From Candidatus Eiseniibacteriota bacterium (lineage in GTDB: Bacteria > Eisenbacteria > RBG-16-71-46 > JABDJR01): DNA of 5,836 nucleotides. The stretch spans positions 1-5,836 of the forward strand of contig JABDJR010000640.1 of the NCBI GenBank assembly GCA_013003415.1, in the 5' to 3' direction. The notes beneath the pieces are model-generated. The model had not been told where the DNA came from, did no database searches, and worked only from the letters and a program-made list of their open reading frames with translations. Positions 1-5,836 of this stretch are shown piece after piece. Position 1 is the stretch's first letter. Every line of letters starts with the position of its first letter. The position numbers and the translations under genes are program-made.

Positions 1-734
1 ACCGTCGCCGGAAGTTCAGGAGCGAGATCACTTAGAGGTTTTGGCGTTTCCTCTAGGATGGCCATCATCACCATGACCGGGGTGCGCCCGCGGAAGGGAA
101 GTTTGCCCGCAAAGATTTCGTAGGCCACCACGCCCAGAGAAAAGAGATCGCTTTGATTGGAGGCTTCGCCCCCGCGAAGAATCTCCGGAGCCAAGTAATC
201 GATGGTGCCGACAAGGCTTCCGGATTGCGTCATCTGCGACGACTCTTGCGTGAACCCGGCGACCTTCGCCAAACCAAAGTCCAAGATTTTGATGGAACCG
301 CGTTGGGTGACCATGAGGTTCTTGGTTTTGATGTCGCGGTGAATGACACCTTTGGCGTGGGCCTCGATCAGCGCGTCGGCGGACTCAATCAACCACTGCA
401 GCCCGATTTCCCAGTCCACCGTTTCGGCGCGCACACGGTTGTAAAGGGTTTGACCCTCCACAAACTCCATGGCGATGAAAGCTTCGTCCTCTTCCTGGTC
501 CACCTCGTAAATGACGGCAATGTTGGGGTGGTTCAAGGCGGCGGCGGCACGCGCTTCAAGCATGAGACGATCGGTGGCGTGAGGATCTTGAGTCTCGGGG
601 GAAATGCGCTTTACCGCCACCAGCCGGTCGAGCCGGGTGTCATGGGCTTTGTAGACCGTACCCATACCTCCGGCTCCCAGGTGTTCCAGGAGTCTGAAGT
701 GACTGATGGTTTTCGGCGTCGCGAGTTCGCCCAT
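1..734 (-). CDS. Serine/threonine protein kinase, Hanks type (3' end outside window)
   Basis: This gene runs off the left edge, so only the first 244 codons are visible. They encode a nearly whole eukaryotic-like kinase domain that transfers phosphate from ATP to Ser/Thr. Visible motifs are the glycine loop GAGGMG (residues 20-25), VAVK with ATP-anchoring Lys42, the C-helix Glu60, HRD (132-134) with catalytic Asp134, Lys136 and Asn139, DFG (152-154), APE (182-184) and the F-helix Asp196. All key residues are present, so it should be active. Arg before the catalytic Asp makes it an RD kinase, usually controlled by activation-loop phosphorylation; the loop (155-181) has several Ser/Thr. The usual HRDxKPxN reads HRDIKTKN, a minor variant. 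The ATG at 734 lies 11 bases after the ketoacyl synthase stop and starts a normal kinase N-terminus; the ribosome site is weak (AGG at 747-745), suggesting translational coupling. Any sensor, TPR, PASTA or membrane segment would lie beyond the edge, so its signal and location are unknown. Confidence 0.95.
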   Translation of the reverse strand, partial: MGELATPKTISHFRLLEHLGAGGMGTVYKAHDTRLDRLVAVKRISPETQDPHATDRLMLEARAAAALNHPNIAVIYEVDQEEDEAFIAMEFVEGQTLYNRVRAETVDWEIGLQWLIESADALIEAHAKGVIHRDIKTKNLMVTQRGSIKILDFGLAKVAGFTQESSQMTQSGSLVGTIDYLAPEILRGGEASNQSDLFSLGVVAYEIFAGKLPFRGRTPVMVMMAILEETPKPLSDLAPELPAT

Positions 735-745
735 TCCGGATCTGC

Positions 746-2131
746 CTAACTCTCGTCTTGCCGCGGCTCCCAGGGATCCAGAGGTTTCTGGAATTCTGCA
801 GAGGGTTGGAACATGGGATGTTGTTCGTCGCTCCAACGAACTTTCATACGACCGGAAAGCATATCGGTTCGATCATCGGGAGCGGCGAGAGCGGTAGCCG
901 AGTAATAAAATCCGCCAAGCCCGATGGAATGAATCAGAACGTTGGCGGGAAAGTAAGTTTTCGCTTCAGTTAGCACATTCAAGGGGCCGCATTCCGGATC
1001 CGGCTCTTCGTAGTTGATGGTAGGCGGTGCGGTGCCTCGACGCAAGGTGAGAGCCGTGGCCACCGCCTGCAGTGCCGAAGCCCCGGCGCCGTGCTGTCCC
1101 AACATGGATTTGGTGGAGTGTATGGGGATCTCTTCGATCTGTTCGCCAAAAGCTTCTTGAAGCGCGCGCGCTTCCAGGCGATCGTAGATCACCGAGGAAG
1201 AGCCGTTTGCGTTGATAAGGTCCACCTCGTCGAGGCCCCAGCCCGCTTCGCTCATGGCTCCGCGCAAGGCTCGCACGCAAGGTCTAACATCGATGTCCGG
1301 GCTATCGTGACTATACTGACGGTTCTGACCCGCGGAGCAAACTTGGTATCCGGCAACCTTCGCGTAAATCCGCGCTCCGCGTTTGCGGGCGTATTCTTCC
1401 GATTCGAGCATGAGGCCGGCGGCGCCTTCACCGATCACGTTGCCATCGCGATTGAGTTCAAAGGGACGTGAAGCCCGGTGGGGCTCTTCGTTGTACTTCG
1501 TAGTTAAGGAGTTTGAGGCGTTCAACGCGGCCATAATCTCGGGAACAATTTCACAGTCGGTTCCTACAACCAGAATGGCGTCGGCGGTGCCGGATTGAAT
1601 CATGCGCGTGGCTTGACCCAAAGCGTCCATGCCCGAATTGCATCCGGAGGTCACCGTGTGAATGGGGCCGCGCACATTAAAAAAAGAGGAGAGCACGCAC
1701 GCCGCAGAATGGTTAAAGGCGTGGAAGGCGGCATGGGGAGGAAGCGTCCCCTTTTCCATGTACTTGCGGTTCAGTTCCAGAATGTCGCCAAAGTTGCCGA
1801 GGGATGTACCGACATAAACCCCAAGGCGATCGGCGTTGACTTGGTCCAGATCAAGTTCGGAATCGTGAAGAGCAAGCACGCCCGCAGCTAAAGCGAGTTG
1901 AACCGGTCGTGGGGTGTGGCGTGCCATGACGTGACCCTTAGCCACGTATTTGGAAAGCTGAAAGTCTTTGACCTCGGCCGCGATTTTAGAGGGCGAGTCG
2001 GAGGCGTCGCAGAGAGTGATGGGGCCGAAACCTGCGGTGCCCGCAGTGAGAGCGTCCCAGAACTCGTTCCTAGAGCAGCCGATGGCGCTGACGGGCCCGA
2101 CTCCGGTGATCACGACTCCGTTATTGGGCAT
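746..2131 (-). CDS. FabF-like beta-ketoacyl synthase with non-canonical active site (Cys-Asn-Gln)
   Basis: This 461-residue protein has the thiolase fold of KAS I/II (FabB/FabF) enzymes, which join an acyl thioester to malonyl-ACP in fatty acid or polyketide synthesis. It shows the N-terminal VVITGVGPVSAIG strand, the nucleophile elbow VTSGCNSG (Cys164), RPFELNRDGNVIGEGA (222-237), and STKSM (339-343) with the conserved Lys341. The two His of the usual Cys-His-His triad are changed: NAHG reads NANG (Asn309), and the GH after STKSM reads GQ (Gln346, followed by His347). The stretch from STK to PPTIN has the same length as in E. coli FabF, so the alignment there needs no gaps. The C-terminal GFGGxN loop reads GLGGFYYS (404-411). 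A tail of about 45 residues (416-461) exceeds the usual length near 410. The ATG has an AAGGAG seven bases upstream. No ACP or partner synthase is in view, so fatty acid, polyketide and chain-length-factor-like roles remain open; family is sure, activity is not. Confidence 0.93.
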   Translation of the reverse strand: MPNNGVVITGVGPVSAIGCSRNEFWDALTAGTAGFGPITLCDASDSPSKIAAEVKDFQLSKYVAKGHVMARHTPRPVQLALAAGVLALHDSELDLDQVNADRLGVYVGTSLGNFGDILELNRKYMEKGTLPPHAAFHAFNHSAACVLSSFFNVRGPIHTVTSGCNSGMDALGQATRMIQSGTADAILVVGTDCEIVPEIMAALNASNSLTTKYNEEPHRASRPFELNRDGNVIGEGAAGLMLESEEYARKRGARIYAKVAGYQVCSAGQNRQYSHDSPDIDVRPCVRALRGAMSEAGWGLDEVDLINANGSSSVIYDRLEARALQEAFGEQIEEIPIHSTKSMLGQHGAGASALQAVATALTLRRGTAPPTINYEEPDPECGPLNVLTEAKTYFPANVLIHSIGLGGFYYSATALAAPDDRTDMLSGRMKVRWSDEQHPMFQPSAEFQKPLDPWEPRQDES

Positions 2132-2138
2132 AGTAAGG

Positions 2139-2144
2139 CTCCTT
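2139..2144 (-). promoter_or_regulatory. Strong Shine-Dalgarno for the ketoacyl synthase gene
   Basis: Read on the minus strand this is AAGGAG, seven bases before the ATG at 2131. It is the clearest ribosome binding site in the window; the other starts have weak or overlapping sites. It fixes the start of the ketoacyl synthase and suggests that this gene is translated independently of the genes upstream. Confidence 0.8.
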
Positions 2145-2177
2145 GTGCTGGATATCCCGTGTATGGAGCTTATTTGA

Positions 2178-2219
2178 TCAGGCTAGGAATCTCTCTCGAA
2201 AACTTAGAGAGAAGCCTGA
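2178..2219. repeat. Bulged 14-bp inverted repeat (hairpin) in the spacer before the ketoacyl synthase
   Basis: TCAGGCT (2178-2184) pairs with AGCCTGA (2213-2219), and TCTCTCT (2190-2196) pairs with AGAGAGA (2206-2212). The two 7-bp stems stack, broken only by a 5-base one-sided bulge (AGGAA, 2185-2189 on the plus strand), around a 9-base loop (2197-2205). It lies in the only sizeable spacer of the window, 8 bases after the DUF4126 stop and 46 bases before the ketoacyl synthase ATG. On the minus strand it is followed by TCAAATAAG rather than a run of T, so it does not look like a classic intrinsic terminator. It may be a leader structure, partial attenuator, processing site or protein-binding site. 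The pairing is seen directly; the role is unknown. Confidence 0.65.
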
Positions 2220-2226
2220 ACTTAGC

Positions 2227-2802
2227 CTAAGAAGCCCTTGCCCGCCTTCGAAAGAAGGGTAATCGGCGAATTTTTCGGAACAGGAATAGGCCCGTACCCA
2301 CGATGAGGATGGCTCCTACCATGGGAAGCACAACCCCCAGCATGCTCGCACCCACGGCTCCTGTGACTTCACCGGTGGCCACCGCCGGGTTGGCGAGCCC
2401 TCCCGTGGTGGCGGTTGAGGTTCCGCGAAGAGCCAGGGTGCCGCTTTGAACCACTCCCGCGATGCCTCCACCCAAAACCAAGGCTAAGAGCCATTCGGCA
2501 AGCGGAGGAAGATCGGTGACGACGGCGGCCGTGGCCATAGCTCCCGCAATCACGGCCACCGGGGTGGCCAAGGTGTCTAGAATATTGTCGAGCCAGGGGA
2601 TATAGAACGCCAAGATTTCGACGACGGTTGCGGTGCTCAAAACGATAAGAGCGGGGGTGGAAGCAAGCCAAGCAAATTCACCGGAAAGATCGAGCATGCC
2701 ATTCCGTGCCGCAAGCGACATGATCAGAAACGGCAAAAAGATGCGGAAACCGCAGGCGGCGCTCAAGCAAATGCCGGCACAAATACTCATCAACAAAGAC
2801 AT
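2227..2802 (-). CDS. DUF4126 family integral membrane protein
   Basis: This 191-residue hydrophobic protein matches the DUF4126 family, whose function is not established. Recognisable family features are the N-terminal LSAACGFRIFLPF (13-25), FYIPWLDNILDTLATP (66-81) and STATTGGLANPAVATGE (128-144). Likely membrane segments are at about 5-27, 48-70, 78-96, 102-122 and 146-175. The tail after the last segment (RKIRRLPFFRRRARAS) is strongly basic and so probably cytoplasmic by the positive-inside rule. A TAG directly before the ATG in the same frame rules out a longer N-terminus; no strong Shine-Dalgarno is visible. The start lies 18 bases after the glycosyltransferase stop, so the two are probably co-transcribed. 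The length fits a complete family member. Transport, lipid or envelope roles would be guesses from the neighbours. Confidence 0.9.
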   Translation of the reverse strand: MSLLMSICAGICLSAACGFRIFLPFLIMSLAARNGMLDLSGEFAWLASTPALIVLSTATVVEILAFYIPWLDNILDTLATPVAVIAGAMATAAVVTDLPPLAEWLLALVLGGGIAGVVQSGTLALRGTSTATTGGLANPAVATGEVTGAVGASMLGVVLPMVGAILIVGTGLFLFRKIRRLPFFRRRARAS

Positions 2803-2820
2803 CTAGAAACTCACAATCTG

Positions 2821-4008
2821 TTAGCTGGCGCTCTCCCAAAATTCCCCTTGGAGCTTAGCGATGGCTTTCCAATCATACCGCGATTCCACCAACTCTCGTC
2901 CTGCTTTCCCCAGGCGAGCTCGCCGTTCGGGATCGGCCATGAGGCTCAGAATAGCCTGGGCAAAGTTGTCGGCACCGTCGGCTAAAACGAGATGCTTGTC
3001 GTGAACCACGTCTAAACCCTCGGCTCCCACCGATGTAGAGACCACGGCCTTCTGCATGGCTAAAGCCTCCAGAATCTTGAGGCGACTCCCGCCTCCGGCG
3101 CGAAGGGGGCATATATAGACCTGGCCTTCGGCGATATAGGGGCGGACGTCGGGGACGGTACCGGTGACATGGATTTCGGGTGGTGTGGACGACATCCATG
3201 GCGGGGGGTTTCTACCTACTACGAAAAACTCGAAATTTCGTTGCGCTTTGAGCTTGGAATAGATGTCGTCGATGAAGAATCGGATGGCATCTTGGTTGGG
3301 ATGCCAATCCATGGAACCGGTAAAAACAAGGTTTCCATCTTTTTCCGCCGAGTCGCTTGGGGCAAAAAACACAGTGTCCACACCGTTGGGAACCACGCGC
3401 ACGTTTTGCGCTCCAGCTTTCCGAATGGTGTCGCCGTCGAGTTCGCTGACGGCAGTGACATAGCTCGCAGCCTTAAAGATGTCGGACTCAAAGGTGGCCA
3501 TGCGTTCCGCTTGGGTATGAAAAACTTTGCCCTTCAGGGCCCCATGAGGCTGCTTCGCTAATCGCTCCCAAATCTGTGCCTCTACGTTGTGGGCGGAAAT
3601 AACCACGGGGACGGAAAACTTTTTGGTGTAGGCGGCGTAAGGAGTCCATTCTACGTGAATCAGAGCAAACTTGTGTTCGGAGACCAACTGCTCGGCTCGC
3701 TTTTGATAAGCAGGGTGAATGTGGCTCTCGACCGAAAACGGAAGATCCGAAAAGTACAAATTCTTTAAGATGCGGAGGGGGAATTTCCATCCGGATTTGT
3801 CCCCAACCACACTGTCGGAAACATGAACCGTAATTCCCAAGTCTTCCAGTCGCTGACGCGCTTCCGCCGTGGCTCCTTGCCCATGCACCAACAGGTGAAT
3901 TTCGAACTTTTGGGCGAGGTTCTTAAGAAGGTTTAAGGTGCGCAGGCGCTTTCCCGTATTAAGCGGGATGGGCAGCTCTTCGTCGAGAACGAGGACCTTA
4001 CTTCGCAA
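2821..4008 (-). CDS. GT4-type (GT-B fold) glycosyltransferase
   Basis: This 395-residue protein looks like a retaining glycosyltransferase of the GT4 clan, which moves a sugar from a nucleotide-sugar to a lipid, glycan or protein acceptor, usually at the cytoplasmic face of the membrane. The N-terminal acceptor domain begins KVLVLDEELPIPLNTGKRLR, typical of members acting on envelope polysaccharide. The donor domain shows VVPNGVD (205-211), FTGSMDWHPNQD (229-240), VVGRNPPP (263-270), VTGTVPDVRPYI (281-292) and GGGSRLKILEALAM (305-318). In the EX7E position the second Glu is Glu314, while the first is Gly306, as in several related subfamilies. It resembles the sugar transferases tied to exopolysaccharide/PEP-CTERM systems, but substrate cannot be read from sequence. 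The only plausible start is TTG at 4008, which directly follows the TAG of the upstream gene in the same frame; no other start codon preserves the first beta strand. No membrane segment is seen. Confidence 0.92.
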   Translation of the reverse strand: MRSKVLVLDEELPIPLNTGKRLRTLNLLKNLAQKFEIHLLVHGQGATAEARQRLEDLGITVHVSDSVVGDKSGWKFPLRILKNLYFSDLPFSVESHIHPAYQKRAEQLVSEHKFALIHVEWTPYAAYTKKFSVPVVISAHNVEAQIWERLAKQPHGALKGKVFHTQAERMATFESDIFKAASYVTAVSELDGDTIRKAGAQNVRVVPNGVDTVFFAPSDSAEKDGNLVFTGSMDWHPNQDAIRFFIDDIYSKLKAQRNFEFFVVGRNPPPWMSSTPPEIHVTGTVPDVRPYIAEGQVYICPLRAGGGSRLKILEALAMQKAVVSTSVGAEGLDVVHDKHLVLADGADNFAQAILSLMADPERRARLGKAGRELVESRYDWKAIAKLQGEFWESAS

Positions 4009-4563
4009 CTAAGACCCGCCCGAAAATAGGAGACTTAAGCCCAGGCCAAGCAGGGTAGCCACAATCACAAAAGCACCCAACACCATCCACCCCGCGAAAA
4101 CCGTGATCACGGCTCGGCTAAAGCTGAAGTCGAGGGCGGTATGAATGGCGACCACGCCCGCGATCAGCACCCAAAAAGAAGAGATAAGGAAGATGATGGG
4201 CCCGATGGTGGGAATGAACACGAGAACGCTTAGGGCCCATGGGGAAAACGCGTAGGCGAGAACGCGGCGCACCTCTTTGGCATCGGCGTGCGTTTCGGAG
4301 CTTGCGGTGAGGGTGGTTCCGATCCACAAGGTGACCGCAGACCAAAGGATCCAGCCCACCGTAACCGCTACGGATCTAAACAAGAAACTGGTGATGGCCG
4401 CGGGCACCCCACGATCAAGGTTCAAAAGGGCCGCCCCAAGACCACTTAGGGCGGCGACCAGAAGAACAAGGTTGCGTGCCTGATTCCCCAGAGCTGGGTT
4501 GGCCTCGGCTTCTTCAAATAGGGCGGCATCGAAACGCGATGCTCGAATCATTTCTGGGATCAT
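4009..4563 (-). CDS. YIP1 family integral membrane protein
   Basis: This 184-residue protein has the layout of bacterial YIP1-domain proteins: a short soluble N-terminus with an acidic FEEAEANPALGNQA stretch (16-29) followed by a bundle of membrane segments, at about 31-49, 57-84, 103-120, 122-145 and 151-181. The family takes its name from eukaryotic Golgi proteins that bind Rab GTPases; the bacterial members have no settled role, and no catalytic motif is visible. ATG at 4563 lies 7 bases after the M16 stop, and AAGGG overlapping that stop ends 4 bases before it, a short but usable spacing. A second ATG at 4551 (residue 5) is possible. The stop TAG directly abuts the TTG start of the glycosyltransferase in the same frame, so tight coupling is likely. 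Family placement rests on the N-terminal pattern and topology. Confidence 0.82.
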   Translation of the reverse strand: MIPEMIRASRFDAALFEEAEANPALGNQARNLVLLVAALSGLGAALLNLDRGVPAAITSFLFRSVAVTVGWILWSAVTLWIGTTLTASSETHADAKEVRRVLAYAFSPWALSVLVFIPTIGPIIFLISSFWVLIAGVVAIHTALDFSFSRAVITVFAGWMVLGAFVIVATLLGLGLSLLFSGGS

Positions 4564-4570
4564 AGGGCCC

Positions 4571-5836
4571 TTAGGGCGTTGACTCCTTAGGCATCAGCGT
4601 GATGACCGTGTAGTTATCTTCCGGGAAGTAGAGTTTGAAATTCTTGTGCATACTCTCGGCACTCACTTCATCGATGCGATCCAGGCGGGCCAAAACGCGA
4701 TTGGCATCCCACCCCAGCAGACCCAGTGTTTGCAAGCTGGCCAACCAATATCCGTTTTCTTCGAGCCCTTTTTCAACCGCTCGTTGCTCAAGTTCTTTGG
4801 CCTTGGCAACTTCTTCTTCGGTGGGTCCCTCAGCCTTAAACTTCTTGATCTCTTCTAGAATTCGCTTCGCCATGTCGCTCGCGTTTTCCGGAGCGCTTCC
4901 ATAGCGAACCACCGTGGTCGCGTACCCATCATAAGGTGGCATGTAGGAATAGCCAACTCCCACCCCGTAGGTATTTCCCAAAGCCTCGCGAAGCACCTCA
5001 CGCAACCGGATTTCAAGAATATCCGTGGCCAGACGCATGTTGAACATTTCCATTTCGTCGTAGCTTGCGCGGGCGGGCCAGGTGATGGTGGTGGTGGATT
5101 TGGGTTCCTGCCCAGCCTGAACCACGTTTTTGGTGATCCCGCCGGGGAACTCCATACGGACTTTCCCAACTTTTGGCGGACCATTGTCTGTGGTGGGGAG
5201 GGACCCGACATAGGTTTCCAATAGAGGGATCATGGTCTCAACATCAAGTGCGCCGACAAAGTAGAACCGCAAGTCTCCGGCATCTCTCATGATCTTGTTG
5301 TAGAAGGCTAGAGCCTTGTCGGGATCGACCTCTTTCAAGCTTTCGGTGGTCCAGGGCCGGAAGAGGGGATGATTCTTGGTGTTGATTTCGGTAAGGCGAT
5401 CGGAATAGATGGCGTTGGGATCGAGGCTTCGGTTTTTCACAAAGGCTTCAATCCGCTCCATGAGCACTTCAAAACTTTCGGGACGCTTATTGGGTTGCGT
5501 CATGGTGAGGTACATGGCCTGAAGCGCAGACTCAATATCTTTAGGCGTCGAGCTTCCGCGAATCCCATGAGAGAACAGTCCCATGCTTGGCGATACGCCA
5601 ATCAGTTTCCCGGCCAAGAGTTTGTCCAGTTCGACTGGGGTGAGGCCGCCAACTCCGGCTTCCGAAACAATCTGATTAGCCAGGCTCGCCGAGCGGAAGT
5701 CATCCTCTGGAACGGTGGAGAAGCCACCCGGTACAGAAGCCGCGAAGATGATCTGATCGTTTTTGAAGTTGGTCGGTTTCATCCAAACTTCGACCCCGTT
5801 AGAAAGCTCCACTGTGGTAATGCCGAGGTCGGGGAG
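4571..5836 (-). CDS. M16 zinc peptidase-like protein, PqqL type, C-terminal half (5' end outside window)
   Basis: The frame is open to the right edge, giving 421 visible residues of a longer protein. They match the second half of large two-unit M16 (insulinase/processing peptidase) proteins of about 900 residues, like bacterial PqqL-type zinc proteases. Visible signatures are LSNGVEVWMKPTNFKND near the start of the repeat unit (residues 11-27), FYFVGALD (191-198), GQEPKSTTTITW (242-253), and LREALGNTYGVGVGYSY (282-298), the conserved C-domain substrate-binding region. A long charged helix (about 321-361) follows. The zinc motif HxxEH is not in this half; it would be expected in the N-terminal unit beyond the edge, so catalytic competence cannot be judged. 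GTG at 5812 is not a credible start because homologous sequence continues upstream of it. These proteins are usually exported to the periplasm or outer membrane, but the signal peptide region is not in view. It is the first visible gene of the co-directional cluster. Confidence 0.92.
   Translation of the reverse strand, partial: LPDLGITTVELSNGVEVWMKPTNFKNDQIIFAASVPGGFSTVPEDDFRSASLANQIVSEAGVGGLTPVELDKLLAGKLIGVSPSMGLFSHGIRGSSTPKDIESALQAMYLTMTQPNKRPESFEVLMERIEAFVKNRSLDPNAIYSDRLTEINTKNHPLFRPWTTESLKEVDPDKALAFYNKIMRDAGDLRFYFVGALDVETMIPLLETYVGSLPTTDNGPPKVGKVRMEFPGGITKNVVQAGQEPKSTTTITWPARASYDEMEMFNMRLATDILEIRLREVLREALGNTYGVGVGYSYMPPYDGYATTVVRYGSAPENASDMAKRILEEIKKFKAEGPTEEEVAKAKELEQRAVEKGLEENGYWLASLQTLGLLGWDANRVLARLDRIDEVSAESMHKNFKLYFPEDNYTVITLMPKESTP

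Noticed and set aside
305..318. Damaged GT4 active site: first Glu of EX7E is Gly306 (residue numbers of the glycosyltransferase)
   Set aside because: Related GT4 subfamilies with GGG(S/T)RLKILE-like motifs also lack this Glu, so it is not evidence of inactivity. Start and end here are residue positions, corresponding to about 3055-3096 on the minus strand.
153..749. Plus-strand open frame of 198 codons
   Set aside because: It lies antisense to the kinase domain, whose minus-strand frame has every expected motif; the plus-strand translation resembles no family and has low-complexity, frame-shadow character.
1091..1471. Plus-strand open frame inside the ketoacyl synthase region
   Set aside because: Antisense shadow of a well-conserved coding region; no ribosome site or recognisable domain.
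2178..2219. Intrinsic terminator for the DUF4126 gene
   Set aside because: The stem is long enough, but on the minus strand it is followed by TCAAATAAG, not a T-run, and it carries a 5-base bulge.
2221..2231. Short palindrome CTTAGCCTAAG as an operator
   Set aside because: Only 5 bp per arm and overlapping the DUF4126 stop codon; likely chance.
5081..5098. GGTGATGGTGGTGGTGGA trinucleotide-like repeat
   Set aside because: It is explained by coding for a Thr-rich strand (STTTIT) in the conserved EPKSTTTI region of the M16 protein.
5810..5812. GTG as the start of the M16 gene
   Set aside because: The frame stays open to the window edge, and the visible protein is only the second half of a two-unit M16 protein, so the true start lies outside.

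Overview
The window holds six protein genes, all read right to left on the minus strand, with no convincing plus-strand gene and no RNA gene, mobile element or CRISPR array. The two outer genes are cut by the window edges. By eye the base composition is moderately GC-rich and even throughout, with no sign of a recently acquired segment. The kinase style (a GAGGMG glycine loop followed by an HDTRL..VAVK stretch), a YIP1-family membrane protein, a DUF4126 protein and a PqqL-like M16 peptidase together suggest an Acidobacteriota-like or related environmental Gram-negative bacterium. This is an inference from family resemblance, not a taxonomic result.

In transcription order: (1) the C-terminal half of a large M16 zinc-peptidase-like protein (right edge to 4571); (2) after 7 bases, a YIP1-family multi-pass membrane protein (4563-4009); (3) with no gap, a GT4-type glycosyltransferase starting at a TTG right after the preceding TAG (4008-2821); (4) after 18 bases, a DUF4126 membrane protein (2802-2227); (5) after a 95-base spacer with a long bulged hairpin and a strong Shine-Dalgarno, a FabF-like beta-ketoacyl synthase with an altered active site (2131-746); (6) after 11 bases, a serine/threonine protein kinase whose catalytic domain is almost complete before the left edge (734-1).

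Genes 1-4 are packed tightly enough to be one transcript, and genes 5-6 form a second close pair that may belong to the same transcript or be separately controlled at the 95-base spacer. The content points to the cell envelope (peptidase, two membrane proteins, glycosyltransferase) plus acyl-chain chemistry and a signalling kinase, but no shared pathway can be shown from the sequence. The most notable points are the ketoacyl synthase, which keeps its nucleophilic Cys and Lys but has Asn and Gln in place of the two usual catalytic His, and the same-frame TAG/TTG junction between the YIP1 and glycosyltransferase genes.
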